64,000 bases of DNA, from contig NZ_CP109181.1 in assembly GCF_036248275.1 (NCBI RefSeq), forward strand, positions 62,001 to 126,000, written 5' to 3'. Made by a program: the position numbers and the translations under genes. The notes under the pieces were generated by a model that was not told the DNA's origin, ran no database searches, and saw only the letters and a list, made by a program, of their open reading frames with translations. Shown in pieces: positions 26,212 to 35,038 of this stretch. Each line of letters opens with the position of its first letter. Position 1 is the first letter of the stretch. The stretch comes from Streptomyces sp. NBC_01716 (GTDB lineage: Bacteria; Actinomycetota; Actinomycetes; Streptomycetales; Streptomycetaceae).

Positions 26212-27079
26212 GGAAGCGTGTGTCCTTCCCGGTAGAGAAATGCGACACGTGTACGAACGCGGGACATTACTCAGACACACCGGGGAGGCACAGGCGGTTA
26301 TCGGCCGTGGCTCACAACCGCCCCGGCAGGCCCGCGAGTTGAAGCGAAACCCTGCCTTCAAACGCGGTAATGCTCACAACGGCCGTTGACGGACTTCGAG
26401 CCCAGAAACTTCGGCTCGGTGCGGCGGCCGTCAGAGACGTTGCTGGACCCAGACGGCGAGGATGCCGACGGCGCCGGTCCCCGTGCCGTAGCGGGCGTCG
26501 CGCAGCACGTGGGCGAGGGCGCGGCGCGGCGCGGCGGCGTCGTTGGATCCAGCGGATGAGGCTGCGTACAGGGCCGGGGCCGGTTTCTGCTGACCGGACA
26601 AAGTGCGCTGGTATCACTGTTGTGCCCCGGAAGGTGAACTTCGTACAGCGCCCTTCATCCAGCATGCGGCCCGTCGGTATCAACGACTTATGCGTACAAG
26701 CAGATTCACCAGATTCGCCGCCCGCGTGGCCGCCGTGGCGGCGGCCGCCTTCATGCCGCTGCCGCAGAGCGCCACGCTGGACGCCTCGTTCAAGTCGTTC
26801 GCGTACGCCTGGCGGCGCTCCTTGGTCCAGAACTTGGCGCCCGATCCCCAGCCTCACGGTCTCCGCGTGCTGGCGATGCTGTCCTGCCTGGCCTCGCTGG
26901 GAGAGTGCCCAGACCGACTGAAGGACACCCGGAACACCCGTGTCTCCGTCCAGGGCAGTCGCTCGTACCGGCCGCCGATTCAGACCCGCCCGGGTCCACG
27001 CCGAAGCCGCTGACAAGGAGGGGTCCCCGTAGTACTCGCCGAAAAACGGGCGGATATGCCTGACCTGGCAACAGTCGAC
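26212..27079. other. intergenic stretch, no supported gene
   Basis: About 870 bp upstream of the secreted DNase gene and downstream of the TetR gene. It should hold the promoter of the DNase gene. The reverse strand at 26430-26520 reads LAHVLRDARYGTGTGAVGIL then AVWVQQRL and a stop, which may be the tail of a lost gene. Frames at 26690-27013 and 26312-27016 do not resemble known proteins. Confidence 0.5.
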
Positions 27080-27652
27080 TCAGCGGACTGTCGGAGCTGG
27101 CAGTGTGACCGCCTCGCGCAGCTCGGCGGCGGCCTGGGCCATGAGCTGAGCGAGGGTGGTGTCCGGCTCGGCTAGCCAGCGGGGCATGGCGCGCCGGTGG
27201 ATCGCCAGCACCACGTCGATGATGAAGCGTGCTTTGCCGGGCTCGACGCCGCGGCGCTCGAGCGCCGGTGCCAGCGCGTCGGCGATGTCGGCGAGCTTGA
27301 TCAGATCGCGCTCGGCCAGTGCCGGGTTGGCGGCGATCACTCTTCCCCGGCGCAGCAGGAACTCGCGTGGGCGGAAGATCTCCTCGGCGGTTCCCAGCGC
27401 GGTCAGTAGCGCCTCGATCGGGGTGAGGCCCGGGTCGGCCGCCTCGACCTGGGCGACGAGGTGGGCCTCGAGTTCGTTGCCGGCGAAGAGGACTTCCCGC
27501 TTGTCGGGGAAGTAGCGATAGAAGGAGCGCTCCTTCAGACCGGCGGCGCCTGCGATCTGCGCGACCGAGGTGCGCTCGAACCCCTGCGTCTCGAACAGCT
27601 CGAGCGCCGCGCGTTCCAGCCGGCCCTGTGCGTCGGATTCCCATCGCGGCAT
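27080..27652 (-). CDS. TetR-family regulator
   Basis: A 190-aa repressor. The ATG at 27652 gives the usual start MPRWESDAQGRLERAALELF; the HTH follows at about 25-50 (RTSVAQIAGAAGLKERSFYR), then YFPDKREVLFAG, shared with the TetR at 46.2 kb. The C-terminal ligand domain has no recognisable effector signature. It diverges from the oxidoreductase gene at 27736, and two copies of a 19-bp palindrome lie in the 83-bp gap, so it very likely represses itself and the oxidoreductase. A small-molecule inducer (quinone or aldehyde) is plausible but not shown. Confidence 0.88.
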   Translation of the reverse strand: MPRWESDAQGRLERAALELFETQGFERTSVAQIAGAAGLKERSFYRYFPDKREVLFAGNELEAHLVAQVEAADPGLTPIEALLTALGTAEEIFRPREFLLRRGRVIAANPALAERDLIKLADIADALAPALERRGVEPGKARFIIDVVLAIHRRAMPRWLAEPDTTLAQLMAQAAAELREAVTLPAPTVR

Positions 27653-27666
27653 AGCCACCAGGGTAC

Positions 27667-27720
27667 GACAACAGGAGCTGTTATCAGCTGGTACGGTCAA
27701 TGACAACAGATGCTGTTATC
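27667..27720. promoter_or_regulatory. twin TetR operators
   Basis: GACAACAGGAGCTGTTATC (27667-27685) and GACAACAGATGCTGTTATC (27702-27720) are near-identical 19-bp palindromes with a 35-bp centre-to-centre spacing, placed between the divergent starts at 27652 and 27736. Confidence 0.8.
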
Positions 27721-27735
27721 AGCCAGGAGATCGTC

Positions 27736-28686
27736 ATGAAGGCTCTGCAATTCGACCGGTTCGGTTCCCCGGACGTGATCGTGCTCCGCGACGTCCCACA
27801 GCCGGAGCCGGGACCCGGCCAGATCCGGATCGCCGTGCGGGCGTGCGGCCTGACACCGGCCGACTGGCACGTCGTCGACGGTCTCCTCGCCGACCATCTG
27901 CCGCCGCTGCCGCGCGGGCTCGGCCTCGAGGTCGCGGGCACCGTCGACGCGCTCGGCGAGGGCGTCACCGGCGTCCGGATCGGCGACCGCGTGTTCGGCC
28001 CGGCCACCTTCGACGGCCCGACGGCCGGCGCCGCCGAGTACGCGCTGATGCCGGCCTGGGCACGCATTCCCGAGGGCGTAACCGCCGAGCAGGCCGCCGC
28101 GCTGCCGATGGCGGCCGAGACGGCGTGGCGCGCGCTCGACGACCTCGGCGTCCAGCCGGGTGAGCTGCTGCTCGTCCACGGCGCGGGCACCACCGTGGGT
28201 GAGGCGGCGGTGCGCTTCGCGCTGCACCGGGGTATCCGGGTGATCGCCACAGCCGGGCCGACTCGGGCCGCCGCCCTGGAAGAGATCGGCGCCCAGGTGA
28301 CCGCCTACGGCGAGGGCATGGCCGAACGTGTCAGCGCACTGACCCCAGGCCCCGTGGACCGCGCCCTGGACACCGCGCCGACCGGGGGCCGGATCGACCG
28401 CGCCGACCAGCCCAGTCCGGCCGGCGGCTCGCTACCGACCCTGATCGAGCTGACCGGGGATCCCGACCGTGTCCTCACCGTCTCGGACTTCGCCGCCGCA
28501 GCCGAACTGGGCGTCCGGATCACCACCGAGATCCGCTACGACCAGATGAATGGGTTCGCCAGGCTCGCCGGCGAAGGCATCCTGGTCGTACCGGTCGCCC
28601 GCACCTACACCCTCGACCAGATCCAGGAAGCGGCCAAGCTCAGCCAATCCCGCCGCCCCGGCGGCAAACTCATGCTCGTCCTGTGA
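27736..28686 (+). CDS. zinc-independent NADPH:quinone oxidoreductase-like MDR protein
   Basis: A 316-aa medium-chain dehydrogenase/reductase. The GroES-like N-terminal domain is seen in FGSPDVIVLRDVPQPEPGPG, VRACGLTPADWHVVDG and GLEVAGTVDALGEGVTGVRI; the nucleotide-binding part is LLVHGAGTTVGEAAVRFA. The Cys and Asp ligands for structural zinc are absent, as in quinone oxidoreductase-type members that reduce quinones or enones with NADPH. The ATG at 27736 follows CCAGGAGA. It diverges from its likely repressor (TetR at 27080) over two operator copies. The exact substrate is unknown. Confidence 0.85.
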   Translation: MKALQFDRFGSPDVIVLRDVPQPEPGPGQIRIAVRACGLTPADWHVVDGLLADHLPPLPRGLGLEVAGTVDALGEGVTGVRIGDRVFGPATFDGPTAGAAEYALMPAWARIPEGVTAEQAAALPMAAETAWRALDDLGVQPGELLLVHGAGTTVGEAAVRFALHRGIRVIATAGPTRAAALEEIGAQVTAYGEGMAERVSALTPGPVDRALDTAPTGGRIDRADQPSPAGGSLPTLIELTGDPDRVLTVSDFAAAAELGVRITTEIRYDQMNGFARLAGEGILVVPVARTYTLDQIQEAAKLSQSRRPGGKLMLVL

Positions 28687-28778
28687 TCGCCCTGCCAGCC
28701 TGATAAAGCGAGACCACCTCGACGAGGAACGGGGCCAGGCGTCTTCTCCTCGTCCGGGCACCTTGTCCTGTCCGGCGG

Positions 28779-28985
28779 TCAGAACAAGGTGTCGCGTACC
28801 CGCAACGGCCGGTACCCGTTCGGGCCGAGCTGGGCGAGTTCACCTTCGATGTCGACATCGATGGCGCCGAGAAAGTTGATGTTCTCGCTGTGCGCCGGGG
28901 AGATGTGGGCCAGGACCTCGTCGTCGATGCGGCGCCCGGCCGCGCGCATCGACTCCACGGCCAGACCGTAGTCACCACGGTCGTG
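28779..28985 (-). pseudogene. Tn3-family transposase, C-terminal remnant
   Basis: The last 69 codons read GDYGLAVESMRAAGRRIDDE, VLAHISPAHSENINFLGAID and VDIEGELAQLGPNGYRPLR, which is the conserved end of Tn3-type transposases (the LSPxxxEHIN-like motif is HISPAHSENIN here). Upstream sequence on the same strand is unrelated to a transposase, so only the tail remains. No terminal inverted repeat was found. Confidence 0.6.
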
Positions 28986-29258
28986 TCGCCATCGCGGGCC
29001 GCGAGGTCGCACAGCCGGTCCTTCCATGGGGCGTCCTGTGCGTTTCGGTATCGGGCGCGGTCTGCGCGCACAGCTGCTCCAGTCGCGCCGCCAGGAGGTG
29101 CTCGGCGGTGCGCTGCGGGGCCGTGTCGGCGGCCAGCGTCGCGGCGGCGACCAAGCTGTTCGGGATCGCCCGGTTACCAGGGGGGGTTTCTGCTCGGTGG
29201 AGTATGCGCGCTGGGCCTCCGCCTCGGCTTCCGCGCTCTGTTCCAGCCGGGACAGCGC

Positions 29259-30579
29259 CTACCGCTCGTACTCCCCCGCCGGACGCCGGTCTGTCCCGAA
29301 CCACCGGATCCGGAGGCCGAGAACGCGGTGAACAGGTGAAGTTGTCCGGGGCAGGTGCAACTCGCTCCTGGGGGCGGAGCTGCGGCAGGATGCGCAGGCG
29401 ACGGGCGCGTTGTGGCCGTATCGGCGCATCAGTTGTCCGCATCCGTTGCAGGGGCCTGGTTCCCAAGGCGGGCATCCCAGCGCGGCGGCGGCCCGCTCGT
29501 CCAGGCCTCGTTGGCGAGGGACGACCGGACCGGGAGTTGTTGACGGTGGAGAGATCGTCAGGGGCTGTGGAGCCGTCGGCGGGGGCGGCTTGATCGGGAT
29601 CGACGTAATCGCGATGCCGGTCACGACACCGGTGCCGTCGCGCTGCTGCGGAATGGCAGAAGGTGCGAGTTCGTCGACCGTGATGTGGAGTTCGACGCTT
29701 CCGATGCCTCGGCGGAGGAGGGGGGCGCTGGGTCGCCAGGTCTCTTCTCCGAACTGGCAGTTTTCATCGGCGTCTCTGCCGGAGAAGTGGAGTTCGTCGT
29801 CCCTTTCCGGTTCGGGATTCTCGGTCGGCGTTTGTAGCTCGCGGTAGTCGGCCGCATCCGGTCTTCGACTTTCCGGTCGGGCAGGGTCGTTCGGCGGCGG
29901 CTGTGCAGTGCCAGTCGGCGAGGACGCGGTACCCGCCGGCGAGCGGGAGGTCCGCAGCATTGCTGATATCGCGCCAGGTGGTATCGCGGATCAGCATCCA
30001 GGGAGCCCTGTCGACGAGATGGAAGGTGTCGTTATGGGTGATCCATGCGGGGACGAGCCCGCTGTCGGAATGCGCTCTGGACCGGCGCAACACGGTACTG
30101 GGGCTGGCGTTGTAGAACTGGGCCTCGCATCCAAGACTGAGTCCGCCGTTCCCGATGATGGTGACGTCGGGGCGGGACGAGCGGTTCTTCGTGGATCTCT
30201 CGACCATTCTTTCGAGTCCGGCCGACTCGCAGGTGCGGTTGATGAAGTCCTTCATCGCCTTGTGGCGGTCGCTTTCCTCGGTCGTCATCTCGTGCGCGGT
30301 GGGCAGGTGTGCGGCCCGCAACCGCAGGTCTCCGTCTGGCCCGCAGTGTCGGCGTACGTACATGTGGGGGCTTTTGACGCCGGACAGCTCCGCCTTGCAC
30401 TTACGCCCGAGATGGCTCTCGACGCAGACGAGGAGGTCGCGCCTTCGCGTGGCGGCTGGCTGGAGGAGTTCCGCGATCAGGTCAGGGACGCTGATTTCGC
30501 AGCTCTGTGGAAGCCCGAGGTCTTCCTTGTCGAGTTCAAGGAGGCGGTCCAGTCCGGAGTGCCACACACCGTTCGCCAC
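29259..30579 (-). pseudogene. CoiA-like competence-type nuclease protein, frameshifted
   Basis: The GTG at 30579 starts MANGVWHSGLDRLLELDKED, followed by SPHMYVRRHCGPDGDLRLRAAHL, HKAMKDFINRTCESAGLERMVE, RSSRPDVTIIGNGG, LGCEAQFYNASPSTVLRRSRAHSD and PAWITHND. This is the layout of actinobacterial CoiA-like proteins: a PD-(D/E)xK-type nuclease core with Asp of PDV and Glu of CEAQ. The zinc block PCPTGKSKTGCGRLP follows. The frame then stops at 29764, while the expected C-terminal zinc segment (CNGCGQLMRRYGHNAPVACA) is in another frame ending at 29259, so a shift near 29800-29860 is likely. CoiA acts on incoming DNA in competence; in Streptomyces the role is unknown. Confidence 0.6.
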
Positions 30580-31214
30580 ACATGCCCCGTCCGTTACTCA
30601 TAAGCTGAAAAGCCCTGGTTTTCACGGTAGAGCCAGGCACTGACAACCCATCAGGTATAGATCGGTCATTCGAGAAGGGGCGTATACCTTCGGTCTTGAG
30701 TTCCGGAATCCTTCAGGGGCGGCATCCGCGTTCGCGGCTTCTCAGCGGGTGACGGGCCCAAACACGGCTCGGCTGAGAAGTCAGGAGCGTGGGGTCGCTG
30801 ACGAGGGGGGGCCACGGTGCGGCCTCCGGGCGGGTGGCCGGCTTCTTCCGCTCCGACCTGCCGACGAGGAGTGCCTGTCGGATCTGGGCGGCGGTGTCAC
30901 GGGAGTGCCTCGCAGGCGGGACTCTGGCATGGGCCACGCGCGACGAGAGAGTCGGTGATCTCTTCAGGTGACCAGCGGCCCGTCATCCTCGATCGAGTCG
31001 GCGGCGAACTCGCCGCGGCCGGTGTGGTGGACGCCGTCGAACGTCATCAGGATGCGCGCCTCGCGGATCGCGCGGCTCTGGGTCTCGATGCGCCGTCCGG
31101 GTCCGGCACGACACGTACAACTGTCCGGGGCCGGTATGTGTCTAGGGGTTACAGGTGGCCGTTCTGCTGAAAGACGCCTTCCGTTCAGCGATGTCCCGAC
31201 AGAGGATTCCGCCA
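30580..31214. other. intergenic stretch, no supported gene
   Basis: About 630 bp separating the CoiA-like gene and the sortase-anchored protein, which diverge. A reverse-strand tail at 30964-31100 (RRIETQSRAIREARILMTFD and GVHHTGRGEFAADSIEDDG) looks like the end of a lost gene. Promoters for both flanking genes should lie here, but I see no clear consensus. Confidence 0.5.
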
Positions 31215-32432
31215 ATGCCGACCCCGCCGTACCGACGCCGCGCCTCCCGTTCCGCCGTCGCCACCCTCGGTGCCGCCGGGCTTGTCGCGCTGGGCGCCGC
31301 TCCCGCTGCCGTGGGCGACGAGGCGCCGCCCTCCCTGGCCCTCGGAGACATCAAGCCGATCACCGGAGTGAAACCGGGGAGCCCGGTCGATCTGCCGGTC
31401 ACCGTCGTGAACAACGGCGCCACGACCGTCGAGAAGCTGTGGATCAAGTACACCGCCACCCGGGGTCTCGCCTTCCCGGAGGTTCCCTCCAACTGCCAGA
31501 AGCAGTACGTCGGTGCGTACGACGAGATGCCCGAGCGGTGGATCGCGATATGCGCGTTCGACAAGGCGGTGAAGCCGGGCGTCGCCTACAGGCCCCAGAA
31601 GCCGTTCGCCGTCAAGGCCGAGAAGCACGCCTTCGACGACGAGATGTGGGTGACCGTCACGGATTACGAGCCGTCACCGGACGAGAACAGCACCCCGACC
31701 CCCGGCACCGCACCGGAGATCGAACTGATCGAGTCGCCGACCGGGGGCGCGGGGTCCACTGACCGGTTCAGGGTGCCCGTCACGTCGGTCAACACGGCCG
31801 ACTACGAGGTGACGGGCGCGGCGTTGCGGGGGAAGCCCGGCGACACGGTGACGATGAAGGTGACTTTCACCAACACCGGCCCTGGCTGGGTCTGGTCGAA
31901 GCCGGGGACTCCGTGGACTTCCGTCCTGGTCACGCTCCCCGCCGGAACGTCGGTCGTCAAGCCCGACTTCTACTGCAAGGCCAAGGGCAAGGTGTATAAC
32001 TGCGGCCTCACGACCCGCCCGCAGGAACACCTCGAGACGGCGACCTTCACCTTCAAGTTGAAGATCGACAAGAAGGTGGCGAGTGCCAAGGGCTCGGTGG
32101 CGTTGAGCAACCGGAAACTGCCGTTCGACCCCGACAAGGCCAACGACACGGCCCCCATCACTCTGGAGGTCACCGGCGGGGAGCCAGGCGCGACGGGCGG
32201 TACGGCCGGCGGCTCCGGCTCGACCGGCGGGTCAAGCGGCGGCTCCACCGGCTCAACCGGCGGGCCGTCGTCGGCCGGCGGTACCGGTACGGCCACAACC
32301 GGCGGCAACCTCGCGGCGACCGGCTCCTCCTCCGCCACACTCCCGATCGCGGGCGCCGCCGCCGCAGTGGTCGTCACAGGCGCAGGCACCATCCTCGTCG
32401 TACGCCGCCGCAGGGGGCGGCTCGACAGCTGA
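31215..32432 (+). CDS. sortase-anchored (LAATG) surface protein
   Basis: A 405-aa exported protein. The ATG at 31215 with AGAGG upstream gives a signal peptide (RRRASRSAVATLGAAGLVAL) with cleavage near APAAVGDE. Two domains resemble bacterial Ig-like/CARDB folds (DIKPITGVKPGSPVDLPVTV; TGAALRGKPGDTVTMKVTFT). A Gly/Ser/Thr-rich linker of about 45 residues leads to LAATGSSS, then a transmembrane segment and RRRRG, the pattern recognised by actinobacterial class E sortase. The protein is thus cell-wall linked. Starts at 31155 and 31191 are possible. No sortase gene is adjacent. The ligand is unknown. Confidence 0.85.
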   Translation: MPTPPYRRRASRSAVATLGAAGLVALGAAPAAVGDEAPPSLALGDIKPITGVKPGSPVDLPVTVVNNGATTVEKLWIKYTATRGLAFPEVPSNCQKQYVGAYDEMPERWIAICAFDKAVKPGVAYRPQKPFAVKAEKHAFDDEMWVTVTDYEPSPDENSTPTPGTAPEIELIESPTGGAGSTDRFRVPVTSVNTADYEVTGAALRGKPGDTVTMKVTFTNTGPGWVWSKPGTPWTSVLVTLPAGTSVVKPDFYCKAKGKVYNCGLTTRPQEHLETATFTFKLKIDKKVASAKGSVALSNRKLPFDPDKANDTAPITLEVTGGEPGATGGTAGGSGSTGGSSGGSTGSTGGPSSAGGTGTATTGGNLAATGSSSATLPIAGAAAAVVVTGAGTILVVRRRRGRLDS

Positions 32433-32664
32433 CGGACTGACGACGCGCCCGCCCCCGCCCCCGTGGCCCCCGGTGCTTCCTGCCCGAGCGGGGATGGTCC
32501 GAATGATGCACGGGACCGGCCCCGAAAAGGGCACTGCTGGGTCCTTCGCAGTGCGACGGCGCGGCGGTCGCCTCTCGCGTGCCCTCGCGTCGGGCTGCTC
32601 ACGACGCGAGCCGCTCTTCCGGTCTGGCCGCCCGCACCCGCCGCTGTGGTACAGCTCGCCCCGG

Positions 32665-32856
32665 TCACTCCGCAGGATAGATGTCCCCGGCCGCCATCAT
32701 GCTCTCCTGCTCGCTGTCGAACTCCAACTGCCGGGCTTTGCGATCCAGTCGCCCGCGCTCCTCAGGGTCGCTGGTCCGTTTGGCCTCCGCCTTCGCAGCG
32801 ACGGCTGCTTCGCGCATTTGCCGGACGTGGCGCCGCGATTCGCCTCTCTCGTTCAT
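32665..32856 (-). CDS. DUF6381-like small protein
   Basis: A 63-aa hydrophilic helical protein: MNERGESRRHVRQMREAAVA then AKRTSDPEERGRLDRKARQL and a C-terminus SEQESMMAAGDIYPAE. The RQMRE...RTSDPEER...KARxL...SEQESxMAxGDIYP pattern is what I remember for DUF6381, common and functionally unknown in Streptomyces. The ATG at 32856 follows GAGGCGAGG. It converges on the sortase-anchored gene, from which it is separated by 232 bp of unremarkable sequence. Confidence 0.7.
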   Translation of the reverse strand: MNERGESRRHVRQMREAAVAAKAEAKRTSDPEERGRLDRKARQLEFDSEQESMMAAGDIYPAE

Positions 32857-32935
32857 GATCGAGCCTCGCCTCATCACCGAAAAGTGTCCCTTCCAGCGAA
32901 ACAGGCCCGGCGGCCGAACGCCACCCGGCGTGAGG

Positions 32936-33024
32936 ATCATCCCCGCGCCCGCAGGGATGATTCCGGCAAGTCCGTGTTCACGGACACCTTGACGAGCTGC
33001 TCCCCGCCCGCACGGATTGGTACC
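32936..33024. CRISPR. fossil CRISPR-like pair of type I-E-like repeats
   Basis: Two degenerate copies resemble the actinobacterial type I-E repeat (GTGCTCCCCGCGCnnGCGGGGATG-like). Copy 1 core is TCCCCGCGCCCGCAGGGATG from 32940; copy 2 core is TCCCCGCCCGCACGGATTGG from 33001. The start-to-start distance is exactly 61 bp, the standard I-E repeat plus spacer unit. No further repeats are seen 61 bp to either side and no cas genes are in the window. Copy 1 also folds as a hairpin (ATCATCCC...GGGATGAT), so a terminator is an alternative explanation. Confidence 0.35.
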
Positions 33025-33072
33025 CCGAGCAGTGGGTGGCCGCTTTCAAAGAGCGCCATCACGGCGCGCGAC

Positions 33073-33328
33073 CTACCTGTTCTGCGGGTAGTAGATGCTC
33101 GTCTGCGCAGTACCCGGGTGCTCGTTGAACAGGTGGTTCTCAAGTGCGCTGCGGGCCTCGTCCACGGCCCTGTAGGCAGTCTCCAGCTTCTTCTCGGGGA
33201 TGGACCTCGGGGCCTTGGCGGGGATAGGCGTTGCTGAGTCGCACAGAGAGGTGGAGGAGTTCGTTTCGGATAGCGGCCAGACGCAGCCCCATGGCGTCGT
33301 GCTGCTCGTGCGTAAGTCTCGGCTTCAC
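33073..33328 (-). pseudogene. small hypothetical protein with a one-base insertion
   Basis: The GTG at 33328, with AGGGAGATC upstream, starts VKPRLTHEQHDAMGLRLAAI and RNELLHLSVRLSNAYP. An extra C in the CCCC run near 33224 throws the frame; in the neighbouring frame the protein continues AKAPRSIPEKKLETAYRAVD, EARSALENHLFNEHPG and TAQTSIYYPQNR to a TAG at 33073. Both halves look coding, so this is either a recent frameshift mutation or a sequencing error. The family is unknown to me. Confidence 0.55.
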
Positions 33329-33392
33329 TGGGGTGATCTCCCTGGGGTTCGGGGTTGGTCGGATCGGATTGATTCTGATCAAAGGCTCGGGC

Positions 33393-33800
33393 CTACAAGA
33401 GCGGTACGTAGAGGCCAGCCGCTGCACCGAGCTGCCGGACGTTCGTCGTGGGCTGGAGCGGAGACGGCTTCCACCTGGTGGCCTGCTGAATGAAACCGCC
33501 CCTGTGGTTGTCGGTGGCGCTCCACCTGCGGTCCGGGACGGGGAGGCGTAGCCAGTTCAACCGCTCCTCAGTTACCGCATGCACGGGATGTGTGTAGTAG
33601 GTCAGGAAGTTCTCGGGGTGGTCCGGTACGTGGGGCGGGGATTCGAAGATGCCCTGCCCGTCGGGTTGAGTGACGGTCCAGTAGATCGGAACCTCTCCGG
33701 GGCGGAACTGACGGGTGATCAGGGGAGGGCGACAGCACGGGCATCCGATCGTCAAAGCGCAGACAGGTTCGACCGTCAGTCGTTCTTGCACTGCTCGCAT
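33393..33800 (-). CDS. hypothetical protein, 135 aa
   Basis: The ATG at 33800 overlaps the end of the preceding gene by 25 bases. The product has a CPCC motif near residue 20 (LTIGCPCCRPP), then YWTVTQPDGQGIFESPPHVP, FLTYYTHPVHAVTEERLNWL and GGFIQQATRWKPSPLQPTTN. The YTHPVHAxTxERLNWLRLPV stretch recurs, as I remember it, in Streptomyces hypothetical proteins, but no function is known. It belongs to a leftward run of small genes (34.5 to 33.07 kb) whose upstream end was cut by an IS21 fragment. Confidence 0.6.
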   Translation of the reverse strand: MRAVQERLTVEPVCALTIGCPCCRPPLITRQFRPGEVPIYWTVTQPDGQGIFESPPHVPDHPENFLTYYTHPVHAVTEERLNWLRLPVPDRRWSATDNHRGGFIQQATRWKPSPLQPTTNVRQLGAAAGLYVPLL

Positions 33801-34088
33801 GGACCGGCGCCGTAGATTCGAGTGCCGCAACCTAGACAGTCGTTGATGTCGTCGTCCGAAGGATCGAGTTGATCCCTGACCTGAGTCTCTGCGGCGTGCG
33901 GCGGCGGGGCCGCGTTGCGGGTCGCGATCTGCATCATGTCGGGCTGCCACATGACCTTGCTGAAGAACGTCTCGCCGATCGCGGAGAGACGAAGATTCCA
34001 GGGCCGGCCGTACGACTTGATCTCCCACCCGTTGGCGCGGGCCCGGTCAGCAGGAGCGCTGATCCGGCCGACCGGTCGGATGGGCCAT
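33776..34088 (-). pseudogene. small hypothetical protein, probably frameshifted
   Basis: The reading frame ending at 33776 carries RANGWEIKSYGRPWNLRLSA, KVMWQPDMMQIATRNAAPPP and a Cys-rich tail DCLGCGTRIYGAGPCEQCKN, which clearly is protein. The only ATG that fits (34088, MAHPTGRPDQRS) is in another frame, so a one-base shift near 34048 is needed. The two CxxC pairs at the C-terminus could bind a metal. Function unknown. Confidence 0.45.
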
Positions 34089-34100
34089 GGTTTCGTGGTA

Positions 34101-34514
34101 CTACGACGACGGCGGGGCCGGTGCGGCCTGCCGCTCCCGGTACCGGCACAGCGCCTCCTCGACTGTCTGCCGGCCCCAACTCTCGCTGTCGGCTGCCGCC
34201 AACCACGCTTCTGCGTGGGCCGCCACGGTCTCGCCGTCCTTGGGATCGAGGTCGGGCCAGTCGAGCAGAACGGTCAGGACGTTGGGGGCATCGGGATGGG
34301 TGCCGTACGAGCACAGCCATTCCAGCGCTCGGCGGGTGGCGCCGACCCGGTACGAGGAGTCCACCCTCGGGTTGCCGAGCACCGATCCCAGGAGCCGACC
34401 CAGGTTACTGTTATTGGTTCTGTTGATCCAGTGCGCGGCCAGCTCCAGAGCGCCGGCGAGCTGGTCGGCCCGGAGGTCGTCGCGCTTCAGCAGGACCTCC
34501 AGGACGCCGACCTT
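34101..34514 (-). pseudogene. 5'-truncated hypothetical protein
   Basis: About 135 codons of a helical-repeat-like protein (LEVLLKRDDLRADQLAGALE, WINRTNNSNLGRLLGSVLGN, VGATRRALEWLCSYGTHPDA, LLDWPDLDPKDGETVAAHAE) end at the TAG at 34101. The 5' part is missing: at about 34515 the sequence switches to an IstB gene on the other strand. The repeats resemble HEAT/TPR-type scaffolds. It begins the leftward run of small genes. Confidence 0.5.
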
Positions 34515-35009
34515 CGCGCCAAGTGTGAATGGATCAAGAAGAGCCTGCCGCTCTGCCTCATCGGCGACTCGGGCACCGGCAAGTCCCACCTGCTGATCGC
34601 GCTCGGCACCGAAGCCGCGATGGCCGGCTACCGGGTCAAGTACGTGCTGGCGACGAAGCTGGTCAACGAGCTCGTCGAGGCCGCAGACGAGAAGCAGCTG
34701 ACCAAGACCATCGCCCGCTACGGCCGCGTTGATCTTTTGTGCATCGATGAGCTCGGCTACATGGAACTCGACCGCCGTGGCGCTGAACTTCTCTTCCAGG
34801 TTCTAACCGAGCGGGAGGAGAAGAACAGCGTGGCGATCGCCTCGAACGAGTCGTTCTCCGGTTGGACGAAGACCTTCACCGATCCCCGGCTCTGCGCGGC
34901 CATCGTCGACCGCCTCACCTTCGGCGGCAACATCATCGAGACCGGCACCGACTCCTACCGACTCGCCACCACCCGTGCCCGCGCAGAACAACAGCTGGCC
35001 ACGAGCTGA
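34515..35009 (+). pseudogene. istB: IS21-family helper ATPase IstB, 5'-truncated
   Basis: The last 164 codons of an IstB-type ATPase: Walker A CLIGDSGTGKSHLLIALG, Walker B RVDLLCIDELGYMELD, sensor VAIASNESFSGWTKTF and C-terminal LTFGGNIIETGTDSYRLA. The N-terminal zinc/targeting part is absent and no IstA transposase lies upstream, so this is a broken IS21 end inserted against the 34101 gene. The stop is at 35007-35009. Confidence 0.85.
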
Positions 35010-35038
35010 CCAGGACGCATGGGGCTCTGTGACCAGGA

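Noticed and set aside
26603..27013. Plus-strand ORF of 136 codons with a leader-like segment
   Set aside because: Low-complexity Ala/Arg sequence with no coupling or family likeness; a competing minus-strand frame is just as open.
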